Shown here: positions 54,128 to 62,992 of the stretch, piece by piece | How positions within the stretch are numbered: position 1 is the first letter of the stretch | Layout: each line of letters begins with the position of its first letter | NCBI GenBank assembly: GCA_025757685.1 | Contig: CP107220.1 | Coordinates: 459,501 to 523,500, forward strand | Source of the DNA: Oscillospiraceae bacterium | GTDB lineage: Bacteria > Bacillota > Clostridia > Oscillospirales > Acutalibacteraceae | DNA length: 64,000 bases | Direction of reading: 5' to 3' | Notes under the pieces: model-generated | The model's input: the letters and a program-made list of their open reading frames with translations, nothing else | Databases searched by the model: none | Told to the model about the DNA's origin: nothing | Made by a program: the position numbers and the translations under genes

Positions 54128-55147
54128 TTAAAACTGGGACAGAAAACGCATATCGTTCTCATACAGCAAACGCATATCGTCAATATTAAAGCGGAACAGC
54201 ACCAGTCGCTCCAGGCCTACGCCAAAGGCAAAGCCGCTGTATACATCCGGGTCTACGCCGCCGTTTTTCAACACCTTGGGGTGCACCATGCCGCCGCCGA
54301 GGATCTCGACCCAGCCTTCGCCCTTGCAGAAGGGACAGCCCTTGCCGCCGCACTTAAAGCAGCTGACATCAATTTCGCAGCTGGGCTCTGTAAAGGGGAA
54401 GTGGTGGGGACGCAGGCGGATTTTTGTATCCTCGCCGTACAGCCGCTTGGCAAAGGTCTCCAGCGTGCCTTTCAGGTCTGCCATGGTAATGCCCTTGTCT
54501 ACCACCAAGCCCTCGATCTGGTGGAACAGGGGAGAGTGGGTGGCATCTACCGCGTCGGAGCGGAATACACGGCCCGGGGCAATGATTCGAATGGGGGGCT
54601 GCGTTTTTTCCATTACACGGATCTGTACCGGAGAAGTTTGGGTTCGCAGTACGATGTTGTCATTGATATAAAAGGTGTCCTGGGTGTCTCTGGCCGGGTG
54701 GTCTTTGGGGATGTTCAGTGCCTCAAAGTTGTAGTAGTCGTACTCCACCTCCGGACCCTCGGCAATGTCAAAGCCCATGCCCATAAAGATGTCCTTGATT
54801 TCGTCCAAAACGATGGACAGCGGGTGTTTGTAGCCGATCTGTGGCAGGGTGCCGGGCATGGTCACATCCAGCGTTTCCTCAGCCAGCCGCTTCTCCTGGG
54901 CTGCCTTTTTGATCTCTGCGGACTTGTTGGCGATGGTGTCCTCAATGTCCTTGCGAATTTCGTTTGCCAGTTGGCCGATCACCGGGCGCTCCTCGGCAGA
55001 CAGCTTGCCCATCTGCTTCAAAATAGCGGTCAGCTCGCCTTTTTTGCCCAAGTACTGAATACGGGCTTTTTCCAGCTGTTCGGCGCTGTCAAAGGAGGCC
55101 AGTGCTTCTTTGGCGGCCCGGCGGATTTGTTCCAGTTGTGCTTTCAT
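54128..55147 (-). CDS. pheS: Phenylalanyl-tRNA synthetase alpha subunit
   Basis: Catalytic class II subunit (339 aa) charging tRNA-Phe. An N-terminal coiled coil ([19 protein letters not shown] to about residue 85) precedes the catalytic core. Motif 2 is [20 protein letters not shown], motif 3 is [12 protein letters not shown], and [15 protein letters not shown] also lies in the core. A four-Cys cluster ([12 protein letters not shown]) seen here is common in many bacterial PheS proteins. The frame is open upstream, but those codons lie inside the T-box leader; ATG at 55147 follows AAAGGA. Expression is controlled by uncharged tRNA-Phe. Confidence 0.98.
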   Translation of the reverse strand: MKAQLEQIRRAAKEALASFDSAEQLEKARIQYLGKKGELTAILKQMGKLSAEERPVIGQLANEIRKDIEDTIANKSAEIKKAAQEKRLAEETLDVTMPGTLPQIGYKHPLSIVLDEIKDIFMGMGFDIAEGPEVEYDYYNFEALNIPKDHPARDTQDTFYINDNIVLRTQTSPVQIRVMEKTQPPIRIIAPGRVFRSDAVDATHSPLFHQIEGLVVDKGITMADLKGTLETFAKRLYGEDTKIRLRPHHFPFTEPSCEIDVSCFKCGGKGCPFCKGEGWVEILGGGMVHPKVLKNGGVDPDVYSGFAFGVGLERLVLFRFNIDDMRLLYENDMRFLSQF

Positions 55148-55184
55148 CTTCGTATCCTTTCTTTCATTCTGTATTGCTCGCGGC

Positions 55185-55461
55185 AGTGTGCAAATAAAAA
55201 ACGACTTGCCCCGTTCGTATAGGGACAAGTCGGAATTACCTGCGGTACCACCCTGTTTTTTGCAAGTTGGCAAGTGCCAATCGGAGCAAACACTCTTTGA
55301 GCCTGATAACGGTACTCACACCGTTCTTGCCTACTGTGGTTCAGCAAAACCGCTCGGAAGGGAACTTCACGCAGGCTGCTGTGCTGCGGCTTTCAGCCGG
55401 GACCGCGACTCTCTAAACAGCAGGGGGAGCGCTACTTTTCTTCGTCATAGCGTTTGAATTT
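55185..55461 (-). promoter_or_regulatory. Phe T-box riboswitch of pheST
   Basis: Minus-strand leader with a canonical T-box, AGGGTGGTACCGCAGG (55254-55239), which pairs with the uncharged tRNA acceptor end. The specifier loop has GTGAAG followed by TTC (55364-55362), a Phe codon. Stem I features AGAGAG and a GGCTGAAAGCC hairpin lie before it. The competing terminator is CGACTTGTCCC/GGGGCAAGTCG (55232-55202), then TTTTTT. Low Phe-tRNA charging should let transcription pass into pheST. Confidence 0.93.
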
Positions 55462-55467
55462 GCCTAT

Positions 55468-55496
55468 ATTATACAATAGACCGTCGCATTTTGCAA
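55468..55496 (-). promoter_or_regulatory. Promoter of the pheST T-box transcript
   Basis: TTGCAA (55496-55491) and TATAAT (55473-55468), 17-bp spacer, placing +1 near 55461. Confidence 0.87.
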
Positions 55497-55512
55497 CCCT
55501 GTTTTTTGCACA

Positions 55513-55543
55513 GAAAAAGCGCCCGGACTTGCCGAGCGCCTTT
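55513..55543 (-). terminator. Terminator of the Na+-pump gene pair
   Basis: GCGCTCGG, loop CAAGT, CCGGGCGC on the minus strand (55539-55519), then TTTTTC. Confidence 0.87.
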
Positions 55544-55559
55544 GGGTTTCATTTTGTTT

Positions 55560-55757
55560 TTATTTCTCGTCCTTGTCGTCCTTCTTCTTCTTTTTGGAAA
55601 AGGCTTTGTTCAGCCCATAGGTGACAAGAATGATCACGCCGATCACGATAAAGATGCCGATCATACCGAAGAGCATATCCGGCAGGGTGGTTTTCCAGGA
55701 CTGGGCGTTGATGGCCATGGTAACCACAGCCAGCAGAGAAGCAAATAAAGTCTGCAT
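55560..55757 (-). CDS. OadG-like small subunit of a Na+-pumping decarboxylase (probable)
   Basis: A 65-residue protein with one clear transmembrane helix (MLFGMIGIFIVIGVIILVTYGLN, about 28-50), a weaker hydrophobic N-terminus, and a highly charged end (SKKKKKDDKDEK). The layout fits the gamma subunit (OadG/MmdD-like), which anchors the decarboxylase to its beta subunit. It lies 12 bases downstream of an oadB-type gene, which supports this. Sequence similarity in OadG is low, so the call rests on size, topology and context. Confidence 0.7.
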   Translation of the reverse strand: MQTLFASLLAVVTMAINAQSWKTTLPDMLFGMIGIFIVIGVIILVTYGLNKAFSKKKKKDDKDEK

Positions 55758-55769
55758 ATCTTATCCTCC

Positions 55770-56903
55770 TTACGATACCAGGGTCAGGATCAGGCCGCCG
55801 GCAATAACGGAGGCGATCTGGCCGGAAACATTGACGCTGATGGAGTACATCAACAGGAAGTTCTGCGGGTCCTCTTTCAGGCCCATTTGGTTGACCACAC
55901 GCCCGCTCATGGGGAATGCGGAGATACCGGCTGCACCGATCATGGGGTTGATTTTCTTCTCCTTGGGCAGGAACAGATTGATGAATTTGGCAAACATCAC
56001 GCCGCCTACGGTATCAAAGATGAAGGCAACCAGACCCAGACCCAGAATCATCAGGGTCTGCCAGGATACAAAGTCCTGATAGTGCATTTTGGCAGCGACG
56101 GTCAGACCCAGCAGGATTGTAATAATGTTGGCAAAGGCGTTCTGCGCCGTCTCAGACAGCTGGTTGAGCACGCCGCACTCGCGGATCAGGTTACCGAACA
56201 TCAGGAAGCCTACCAGTGCAACGGACTTAGGTGCCACCAAACCGGCAACGGCAGTTACCACGATGGGGAACACAATCTTGGTGGTTTTGCTTACATCGCC
56301 TGCATGGTATTTCATACGGATCAGGCGCTCTTTCTTGGAAGTTACGGCCTTGATCACCGGCGGCTGGATAATGGGCACCAGTGCCATATAAGAGTACGCA
56401 GCCACCATAATGGCGCCCAGATACTTGGAATGCAGTGTATTGGCCACAAAGATGGAAGTGGGGCCGTCGGCAGCGCCGATAATGGCGATGGACGCGGCGT
56501 CGTTAATATCAAAGAAGAAGCCGGCCACAAAGAAAGTGAAGAAAATACCGAACTGGGCGGCCGCACCGAAGAGCATCAGCCACGGGTTCTTCAGCAGCGG
56601 GCCAAAGTCGATCATGGCGCCGATACCGATAAACAGCAGCAGCGGGAACAGCTCGTTGGCAATGCCTGCATCGAACAGTACGGATATGGGGCCTTCCTCC
56701 GCCCCGGCTTGGGTAATGGCGCCGCTGAGGGGCAGATTCACCAAAATGGTGCCGAAGCCCATGGGCAGCAGCAGGGTGGGTTCCATTTCCTTCTTAATGG
56801 CAAGGTAGACCAGCACGCCGCCAACCACCCACATCACGATCATACGGGGATCAATGTTGCCGAAGTTGGAGAACAGCGCTGCAAATTCATGCAATGGATT
56901 CAT
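55770..56903 (-). CDS. Na+-translocating decarboxylase beta subunit
   Basis: OadB/MmdB/GcdB-family membrane protein (377 aa) that couples decarboxylation of carboxybiotin to Na+ export. The key motif GAADGPTSIF carries Asp146, equivalent to the Na+-site Asp of OadB. NPMIGAAGISAFPMSGRVVNQMG near 320 is also conserved, and about nine helices are present. The frame is open upstream, but ATG at 56903 with GGAGG nine bases before it is the start. The alpha subunit and biotin carrier are not in this window, so whether it pumps on oxaloacetate, methylmalonyl-CoA or glutaconyl-CoA cannot be told. Confidence 0.93.
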   Translation of the reverse strand: MNPLHEFAALFSNFGNIDPRMIVMWVVGGVLVYLAIKKEMEPTLLLPMGFGTILVNLPLSGAITQAGAEEGPISVLFDAGIANELFPLLLFIGIGAMIDFGPLLKNPWLMLFGAAAQFGIFFTFFVAGFFFDINDAASIAIIGAADGPTSIFVANTLHSKYLGAIMVAAYSYMALVPIIQPPVIKAVTSKKERLIRMKYHAGDVSKTTKIVFPIVVTAVAGLVAPKSVALVGFLMFGNLIRECGVLNQLSETAQNAFANIITILLGLTVAAKMHYQDFVSWQTLMILGLGLVAFIFDTVGGVMFAKFINLFLPKEKKINPMIGAAGISAFPMSGRVVNQMGLKEDPQNFLLMYSISVNVSGQIASVIAGGLILTLVS

Positions 56904-56936
56904 GTACAGTACCTCCGTGTTTTTTGGACTTTGACT

Positions 56937-56966
56937 ATTATAATGTATTAGGCGACAGCTTGTCAA
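56937..56966 (-). promoter_or_regulatory. Promoter of the Na+-pump gene pair
   Basis: TTGACA (56966-56961) and TATAAT (56942-56937), 18-bp spacer, on the minus strand. The rest of the 302-base divergent spacer (56904-57205) has GC-rich inverted segments at 57014-57044 but no gene. Confidence 0.85.
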
Positions 56967-57114
56967 TGATTTGTATCGATTTTGTAAACAAATTGTGTCT
57001 TTTGCTTTGTCGGCGCGCACCACTATCCGGTGGGGTGGCGCTTTTGCGGTGCACTATAGCTTGTGTCAAGCGCTTTTTTCGTAAATTTTGTTGCAAAAAA
57101 TATGCAGAGAGCGG

Positions 57115-57143
57115 TTGACAAGGCGGCCCGGTTTTAGTATAAT
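57115..57143 (+). promoter_or_regulatory. Fully consensus promoter of the ylxM-ffh operon
   Basis: TTGACA (57115-57120), exactly 17 bp, TATAAT (57138-57143). Confidence 0.93.
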
Positions 57144-57150
57144 ACCCCTT

Positions 57151-57176
57151 GCTGTAAAGAACTTTCACTTTACAGC
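57151..57176 (+). promoter_or_regulatory. 5'-terminal hairpin of the ylxM-ffh mRNA
   Basis: GCTGTAAAG (57151-57159), 8-base loop, CTTTACAGC (57168-57176), nine perfect pairs beginning at the expected +1. It probably protects the 5' end or tunes initiation. Confidence 0.7.
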
Positions 57177-57205
57177 GCAAGAGACTAAGAAAGGGGAGGG
57201 CGTCC

Positions 57206-57568
57206 TTGGCAAAGAATTTGGAAGTTTCTTTTTTGCTGGATTTTTACGGCGAAATGTTGACCCAAAAGCAGCACGATTTTTTGGTGTATTACTATGACGA
57301 GGACCTTTCGCTTTCTGAGATCGCAGAGAATGAGGGCATTACCCGTCAGGGCGTGCGCGACGCCATCAAGCGGGCGGAGAACCAGCTGTTTGAGATGGAG
57401 AGTCGCTTGGGTCTGGCTAAGAAGTTCGAGACCCTGAAGAAGGGACTGGAAGAAATCGAGCAGTGCGCCGAGGCCATTAATGCGTACAATCTGTCGCACA
57501 CACTGTCCCGGGAGATCAACGACAATGTGGCCCGGATCAAGGCCCTGACCGCTTATCTTTGCGAATGA
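57206..57568 (+). CDS. ylxM: YlxM/UPF0122-family helix-turn-helix protein
   Basis: A 120-residue sigma-region-4-like protein that is nearly always found upstream of ffh and is thought to act with the signal recognition particle. It shows the family start LEVSFLLDFYGEMLTQKQHDFLVYYYDEDLSLSEIAENEGITRQGVRDAIKRAE (HTH at about 37-60), then a coiled-coil tail. The start is TTG at 57206, after AAAGGGGAGGG. It is the first gene of the ylxM-ffh-rpsP-khpA transcript, which has a perfect sigma-A promoter. Confidence 0.94.
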   Translation: MAKNLEVSFLLDFYGEMLTQKQHDFLVYYYDEDLSLSEIAENEGITRQGVRDAIKRAENQLFEMESRLGLAKKFETLKKGLEEIEQCAEAINAYNLSHTLSREINDNVARIKALTAYLCE

Positions 57569-57591
57569 TAAAAAGAACGGAAGTGTAGAAC

Positions 57592-58989
57592 TTGGCATTT
57601 GAAGGGCTCAGCGAACGGCTGGAAAATTCATTTAAAAAGCTGCGTGCCAAGGGCAAGCTTACAGAGTCCGATGTAAAGGAAGCTATGCGCGAGGTGCGTA
57701 TGGCGCTCCTGGAGGCGGATGTCAACTATAAGGTGGCCAAGGAGTTCACCGCCAAGGTGACCCAGCGTGCCATCGGTGCGGATGTGATGGAGTCCCTGAC
57801 CCCCGGCCAAATGGTCATCAAGATCGTCAACGAGGAGTTAACGGAGTTGATGGGCGGCACGGAGTCCCGGTTGGCCATTGCCAATCACCCGCCGACGGTT
57901 GTGATGATGTGCGGCTTGCAGGGCAGCGGTAAAACCACCCATTCTGCCAAACTGGCAAAGAAGTTGAAGAAAGAAGGGCACCGACCCTTGCTGGTGGCCT
58001 GCGACGTGTATCGACCCGCAGCCATTAAGCAGTTGCAGGTGGTAGGCGCCCAGGTGGATGTGCCTGTGTTTGAAATGGGCACGGAGAACCCGGTGACCAT
58101 TGCCGGTGAGGCAGTAAAGTACGCGCGGGATCACGGCAACGACTATGTGCTGCTGGATACCGCCGGTCGTCTGCATGTGGACGAGGCGCTGATGGCGGAG
58201 CTGCAAAACATTCGCTCCACTGTTCACCCGCACGAGATTTTGCTGGTGATTGACGCCATGACCGGTCAAGACGCTGTGAATGTGGCCAAGAGCTTTAACG
58301 AGGCATTAGGCATTGACGGTGTGATTCTGACAAAGCTGGACGGTGACACCCGCGGCGGTGCGGCGCTGTCTGTGCGAGCCGTGACCGGCAAGCCGATTAA
58401 ATTCATCGGCACCGGCGAAAAGCTGGACCAGCTGGAGACTTTCCACCCCAGTCGTATGGCCTCCCGTATTTTGGGTATGGGCGATGTGCTTTCCCTCATT
58501 GAACGGGCAGAGATGAGCCTGGACGAGAAAAAGGCGGCAGAGCTGGAACGCAAGCTGGCGAAGAATAAGTTTGATCTGAACGATCTTTTGGATCAGTTCG
58601 ACCAGATCGAGCGCATGGGCTCCCTGCGTGACACCATTAAGATGCTGCCCGGTATCGGCTCCAAGATTAAGGACGAGGACATTGACGAGGGCGCGTTTAA
58701 CCGCTTCCGCTCCATTATCTACTCTATGACCGTGGAGGAGCGCACCAAGCCGGAGATCATCAATCCTTCTAGAAAGCGGCGTATCGCCGCCGGCTGCGGT
58801 ATGCAGGTGGAGGATGTGAACCGGCTGCTTTCCCAGTTTAAGCAGATGCAAAAGATGGTCAAGCAGTTTGGCGGCGGCAAGGGCGGCCCCAAGATGAGTA
58901 AGAAAATGCGCCGCATGATGAGCCAAAACCCGGAGATGGCCCAGCGTATGATGGGCAAAAACGGCGGCTCTAACCCCTTTGGGTTCTAA
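57592..58989 (+). CDS. ffh: Signal recognition particle protein (SRP54)
   Basis: SRP GTPase that binds signal sequences and 4.5S/6S-type SRP RNA for cotranslational membrane targeting (465 aa). The N domain is followed by the G domain with [50 protein letters not shown] and [15 protein letters not shown], and by a Met-rich M domain ([20 protein letters not shown]). It starts with TTG at 57592, eight bases after GGAAG, giving [16 protein letters not shown] was not found in the window. Confidence 0.98.
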   Translation: MAFEGLSERLENSFKKLRAKGKLTESDVKEAMREVRMALLEADVNYKVAKEFTAKVTQRAIGADVMESLTPGQMVIKIVNEELTELMGGTESRLAIANHPPTVVMMCGLQGSGKTTHSAKLAKKLKKEGHRPLLVACDVYRPAAIKQLQVVGAQVDVPVFEMGTENPVTIAGEAVKYARDHGNDYVLLDTAGRLHVDEALMAELQNIRSTVHPHEILLVIDAMTGQDAVNVAKSFNEALGIDGVILTKLDGDTRGGAALSVRAVTGKPIKFIGTGEKLDQLETFHPSRMASRILGMGDVLSLIERAEMSLDEKKAAELERKLAKNKFDLNDLLDQFDQIERMGSLRDTIKMLPGIGSKIKDEDIDEGAFNRFRSIIYSMTVEERTKPEIINPSRKRRIAAGCGMQVEDVNRLLSQFKQMQKMVKQFGGGKGGPKMSKKMRRMMSQNPEMAQRMMGKNGGSNPFGF

Positions 58990-59059
58990 CTTTATCTATT
59001 GCCAAAAGCATTTTGGTTATATAAATTCATTATTACTTATTTTTACGGAGGTAACAAAA

Positions 59060-59302
59060 ATGGCAGTAAAAATCAGACTGCGCCGCATGGGCGCAAAGAA
59101 GGCACCGTTCTATCGTGTAGTTGTGGCAGATTCCAGATATCCCCGCAACGGTCGCTTCATTGAGGAGATCGGCACTTACAACACCATGGTGGATCCCGCT
59201 GAGGTGAAGATCGACGGCGAGAAGGCAAAGAAGTGGATCGCCAACGGCGCACAGCCCACTGACACTGTGAAGGCTATTCTGAAGAAGGAAGGCATTTTAT
59301 AA
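59060..59302 (+). CDS. rpsP: Ribosomal protein bS16
   Basis: Small-subunit protein bS16 (80 aa): [20 protein letters not shown], then [17 protein letters not shown] and [14 protein letters not shown], a complete family match. CGGAGG lies eight bases before the ATG at 59060. It follows ffh by 70 bases; that spacer has a small CCAAAAGCATTTTGG hairpin and an A/T-rich leader, so an extra promoter is possible. Confidence 0.98.
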   Translation: MAVKIRLRRMGAKKAPFYRVVVADSRYPRNGRFIEEIGTYNTMVDPAEVKIDGEKAKKWIANGAQPTDTVKAILKKEGIL

Positions 59303-59346
59303 TTAGTTCTTTGCCCATTTGCAAGAACTAATATGGAGGTGTTTTC

Positions 59347-59580
59347 TTGGAAGAACTATTGGTAGCCATCACCCGTGGTTTGGTGGATCAGCCGGACGCT
59401 GTCACGGTAGAGGTGGATCAGCCGGACGATGAGGGTGTGATCGTGTATCACCTGCATGTTGCAGAGAGTGATATGGGTCGGGTCATCGGCAAGCAGGGTC
59501 GTATTGCAAAGGCCATCCGCGTGGTTATGCGCGCTGCCGCCACCCGCTGCGACGAGAAAATTGCGGTGGAGATCGACTGA
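59347..59580 (+). CDS. khpA: KH-domain RNA-binding protein KhpA
   Basis: KhpA (YlqC/UPF0109, 77 aa), a single KH domain whose GxxG loop reads GKQG in MGRVIGKQGRIAKAIRVVMR. In streptococci it pairs with KhpB/Jag and affects cell division and mRNA. TTG at 59347 is the start, with ATGGAGGTG upstream. In most Firmicutes rimM follows directly; here a terminator and a beta-mannosidase gene intervene. Confidence 0.95.
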   Translation: MEELLVAITRGLVDQPDAVTVEVDQPDDEGVIVYHLHVAESDMGRVIGKQGRIAKAIRVVMRAAATRCDEKIAVEID

Positions 59581-59709
59581 TCAAAAGCGTAAACAAAAAG
59601 GACCTGTGCATCGGCACGGGTCCTTTTTTATGCTGTGAATTTCATACTGTAAAGTGTCTTTTTTGCCGTTCTGGACGATAAAATCGGCAATGTATTCCGG
59701 GCGCTGCAT
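59581..59709 (-). other. Short minus-strand reading frame, possibly a gene remnant
   Basis: An ATG at 59709 opens 42 codons whose first 30 look protein-like (RPEYIADFIVQNGKKDTLQYE), but the last part runs through the khpA terminator and no ribosome-binding site precedes it. The open frame also continues upstream of the ATG. It may be a relic left when the beta-mannosidase gene was inserted, or chance. Confidence 0.25.
59597..59629 (+). terminator. Terminator after khpA
   Basis: AAAGGACCTGTGC (59597-59609), loop ATCG, GCACGGGTCCTTT (59614-59626), then TTTTT; 13 pairs with one G-U. Confidence 0.93.
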
Positions 59710-59716
59710 TTCTGCT

Positions 59717-59745
59717 TTGACTTTACAGGTAGGCTTAGGTATAAT
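59717..59745 (+). promoter_or_regulatory. Promoter of the beta-mannosidase gene
   Basis: TTGACT (59717-59722) and TATAAT (59740-59745), 17-bp spacer. Confidence 0.88.
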
Positions 59746-59780
59746 GGAATAGCAAAACTTGACCTATAGGGGGAATACCG

Positions 59781-62318
59781 ATGTATAAAACATTAACCGG
59801 GGACTGGCGTTTTCGCCGGGCAGATCAGGGCGACTGGATGCCGGCCAAGGTGCCGGGCTGCAATTTCTTAGACCTGATGGCAGCCGGCAAGATCCCGGAC
59901 CCGTTTGTGGGTATGAACGAAAAAGAAGTAGGCTGGGTGGGCCACGCCGACTGGGTATACGAAAAGCAGTTTACCGTAACGGCGGAAGAATTACAAGCGG
60001 ACGCAGTGTATCTGCGCTGCGATATGCTGGACACCATCTGTGATGTGACGCTTAACGGTCACCGGGTGCTGCAAGGCAAAAACTGCTTTGTGCCTTACCG
60101 GGTGCCGGTAAAAGAGCGCTTGCAGGTAGGGGAGAACACCCTGACCATTCGCTTTTATTCACCGGTGGAGTATGTGAGCGCGGCATACAAAAAGTGTATG
60201 ACCCCTATGAACTCCAACGGGCAGAACGGCATTGTTCATATTCGTAAGCCCCAGTGCCACTTTGGCTGGGATTGGGGTCCGGTGCTGCCGGTGAGCGGTA
60301 TTACCGAGGAAATCGGGCTGGATTTCGTGGATACGGCCCGGGTGGCGCAGCTTTCCGTGCGCCAGCAGCTGCAGGGAGATGGGGCGGTGATTACCGCCAA
60401 GGCCCAAGTGGAGCAGTACGGTGACTGTACCTGCACCTTGCAGGTGACCTGCCCGGACGGCACGGTGCTGACGGAAAAAGGCACCGAGGCTGTGTTCGAA
60501 ATTGAGAAGCCGGAGCTGTGGTGGACCCGGGAGCTGTCCGGCAAGGACCGCCAGCCCCTGTACACGGTATCGGCGGTGCTGACGGCGAAAGAGAAAGAAC
60601 TGGACCGGGCGGAAAAGCGTGTGGGTCTGCGCACCATTGAGCTGAACCGGGAGCGGGATCCATACGGTATGAACTTCCAGTTCCGGTTAAACGGCGTGCC
60701 CCTGTTTATCAAAGGCTCCAATTTGATTCCGCCGGACAGCTTTATTACCCGCTTTGATGACAAAAAGTTAGAGGCACTGCTGGATGCTGCACAGTTTGCC
60801 AACCTGAATATGCTGCGGGTGTGGGGCGGCGGTTACTATGCATCCGACGCATTTTATGACGCCTGCGACCGGCGGGGGCTTCTGGTGTGGCAAGACTTTG
60901 GTTTTGCCTGCCAGGCGTACCCCTTCTTCCTGCCGGAATTCCTGGAGAATGTAAAGACCGAGGTGCACGCCCAGGTGCAGCGGCTGTGCCACCACCCCAG
61001 CTTGGCGGTGTGGTGCGGCAATAACGAGATCGAGGATATGCACATGGCCTGGGTGCACATGCAAAAGTATGTGCAGTGGACGGAAAAATTCTTTTATGAG
61101 ATCCTGGAGCCGGAAATTCGGGCGGAGGATCCGGACACGCCCTATACCCCCGGTTCACCGGTGGGCATTGCCCATAATGAGGGCGTTTACAGCGACAATG
61201 TAGGCGACACCCACCTGTGGGGCGTGTGGCACGGCTTGCAGCCTATGCAGTATTACCGCAAACGAATGACCCGCTTTTGCAGCGAATTCGGCTTTGAGAG
61301 CCTGCCGGATGCCAAGGCCATTCGCCAGTACGCAAAGCCCGGGGATTACGCCCTGAACAGCCCGGTATTTAACCTGCACCAAAAGTGCGCCAGCGGCAAC
61401 GACAAGATGGTGTATTATATTGCTTCTCGTTTCCATTTGCCCCGGCGGTTTTGGGATTATATCTATCTGTCCCAGGTGACCCAGGATACCTGCATTGCTG
61501 ACGCCACCGAGCACTGGCGCCGCCACAAGGGGCAGTGCAACGGGGCTATGTACTGGCAGTTTAACGACTGTTGGGGTGTGTGCTCCTGGTCCAGCCTGGA
61601 CTACTACGGCAATTACAAGGCGCTGCAATACGGCGCACGGCGGTTTAACGCGCCTTTGTCCGTGTCGGTAGAGGACAGCAAGGAACGGTTCGATGTGTAT
61701 GTGCTCAACGACCTGAACGCTCGCCAGACGGTGACGGTGGAGTACGAACTGTTCGACTTTGTTACCGGCACGCTGGAGAATGAGAAAAAGAAGCTGTTGT
61801 TGCCGCCGGTGGAGAATGCGGTGGCCTTTTCCCGGGAAATGGCGCCCCTGCGCAAAAAGTACGATCTGCGCCGCACCGGTTTGGCGGTGCGGCTGGTGCA
61901 AAACGGCACCTGCCTGCAACAAAAGACGGTACTTTTCGACCAGGAAAAGCGCTTGCAGCTGCCCGGCGCCAAGCTGCACACCAAGGTGGAGATCCAAAAA
62001 GACCAACTGTGCCTGACGGTGACCACCGACCGGTTTGCCCGGCTGGTGCATTTGGAGAGCAGCCGCACTTCGTTACCCTTTAGCGACAACTATTTTGATC
62101 TGCTGCCCGGTCAAAGCCATACGGTGACTTTGGCGGCAGACCCGGACTGCACCCTGCGCGAACTGGCGGAGAGTATTCGGGTCAAGAGCCTGAGCGATGT
62201 GCCCTTTGATCGGGATCCGCTGCACGCAGCGGCCAAGCGGATCAAGGTGTATCTGTCGCCTGTCAACATTGGCAATGCCATTCACCACGGCAAGTTGAGC
62301 AAGGATATCCAACTGTAA
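59781..62318 (+). CDS. GH2 beta-mannosidase
   Basis: Exo-beta-mannosidase (845 aa) releasing terminal beta-mannose, for example from the core of N-glycans or from manno-oligosaccharides. The beta-sandwich (VPGCNFLDLMAAGKIPDPFVGMNE) and the HFGWDWGPVLPVSGI motif typical of beta-mannosidases are followed by the barrel with acid/base Glu416 (VWCGNNEIED) and nucleophile Glu502 (RFCSEFGFESLP). The C-terminal Ig-like domains complete it. No signal peptide. GGGGGAATACCG precedes the ATG. It has its own promoter and terminator and sits inside what is normally a continuous ribosome-maturation operon, so it was probably inserted there. With the GH38 and GH29 enzymes it would complete N-glycan-type trimming. 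Confidence 0.94.
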   Translation: MYKTLTGDWRFRRADQGDWMPAKVPGCNFLDLMAAGKIPDPFVGMNEKEVGWVGHADWVYEKQFTVTAEELQADAVYLRCDMLDTICDVTLNGHRVLQGKNCFVPYRVPVKERLQVGENTLTIRFYSPVEYVSAAYKKCMTPMNSNGQNGIVHIRKPQCHFGWDWGPVLPVSGITEEIGLDFVDTARVAQLSVRQQLQGDGAVITAKAQVEQYGDCTCTLQVTCPDGTVLTEKGTEAVFEIEKPELWWTRELSGKDRQPLYTVSAVLTAKEKELDRAEKRVGLRTIELNRERDPYGMNFQFRLNGVPLFIKGSNLIPPDSFITRFDDKKLEALLDAAQFANLNMLRVWGGGYYASDAFYDACDRRGLLVWQDFGFACQAYPFFLPEFLENVKTEVHAQVQRLCHHPSLAVWCGNNEIEDMHMAWVHMQKYVQWTEKFFYEILEPEIRAEDPDTPYTPGSPVGIAHNEGVYSDNVGDTHLWGVWHGLQPMQYYRKRMTRFCSEFGFESLPDAKAIRQYAKPGDYALNSPVFNLHQKCASGNDKMVYYIASRFHLPRRFWDYIYLSQVTQDTCIADATEHWRRHKGQCNGAMYWQFNDCWGVCSWSSLDYYGNYKALQYGARRFNAPLSVSVEDSKERFDVYVLNDLNARQTVTVEYELFDFVTGTLENEKKKLLLPPVENAVAFSREMAPLRKKYDLRRTGLAVRLVQNGTCLQQKTVLFDQEKRLQLPGAKLHTKVEIQKDQLCLTVTTDRFARLVHLESSRTSLPFSDNYFDLLPGQSHTVTLAADPDCTLRELAESIRVKSLSDVPFDRDPLHAAAKRIKVYLSPVNIGNAIHHGKLSKDIQL

Positions 62319-62385
62319 AGAAGCCGGCTGTCCGGAAAAACAGCAGAAGAAAAGCCAAAAAAAGAAAAGTGCAAACAAAATAAGC

Positions 62386-62416
62386 AAAAGCGGTGCCCGG
62401 GTGGCACCGCTTTTTG
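62386..62416 (+). terminator. Terminator after beta-mannosidase
   Basis: AAAGCGGTGCC (62387-62397) and GGCACCGCTTT (62403-62413) with a short CGGGT loop, followed by more T. Confidence 0.92.
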
Positions 62417-62423
62417 CGCCGGT

Positions 62424-62452
62424 TTGACAATCGGCGGCCATTTGCATATAAT
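62424..62452 (+). promoter_or_regulatory. Fully consensus promoter of rimM-trmD
   Basis: TTGACA (62424-62429), exactly 17 bp, TATAAT (62447-62452). Confidence 0.93.
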
Positions 62453-62482
62453 AAATGCAGCAAAAAAAGAAACGGAGCCGCT

Positions 62483-62992
62483 ATGAAACAGTATTTGGAA
62501 GTTGGACTGCTAAACAATACCCACGGTGTCCGCGGGGAGATGAAACTCACCCTGTGGTGTGACGATCTGGACTACTTGCGCCGCTTTCAGGTGTTGTATT
62601 TGGATCCGGAGGGGCAGCGCACGCTGCATGTAACATCCCTGCGCCCCCAAAAGCAGGGAGCCATTATCCGTTTTGCGGAGATCACCTCTATTGAACAGGC
62701 AGAGACCATCAAGGGCAAGGTGCTGTACGGCGACCGAGCAGACGGCAAGCTGCCGGAGGGGCGCACCTATATTCAGGATCTGTTGGGGTGCCTGGTGATA
62801 GATGCAGACAGCGGCACCGCGTATGGCACGATCGCCGATGTGCAGAACTACGGCTCCTGTGATATTTACGATGTGCAGAAGGGCAAGGCACACACACTGG
62901 TGCCGGCCATTGACGATGTGGTGGTGGAGAAAGATGTAGCCGCCGGGGTGGTAAAGATCCGCCCCATGAAAGGACTTTTTGATGCGGATTGA
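62483..62992 (+). CDS. rimM: 16S rRNA processing protein RimM
   Basis: 30S-subunit assembly factor (169 aa) that binds uS19 and helps 16S maturation. It starts [19 protein letters not shown] (the family G-x-HGxxGE motif) and has the C-terminal PRC barrel with [26 protein letters not shown] and [12 protein letters not shown] at 62483 is preferred over upstream in-frame codons because CGGAG precedes it and it lies about 25 bases after +1. It overlaps trmD by 11 bases. Confidence 0.96.
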   Translation: MKQYLEVGLLNNTHGVRGEMKLTLWCDDLDYLRRFQVLYLDPEGQRTLHVTSLRPQKQGAIIRFAEITSIEQAETIKGKVLYGDRADGKLPEGRTYIQDLLGCLVIDADSGTAYGTIADVQNYGSCDIYDVQKGKAHTLVPAIDDVVVEKDVAAGVVKIRPMKGLFDAD

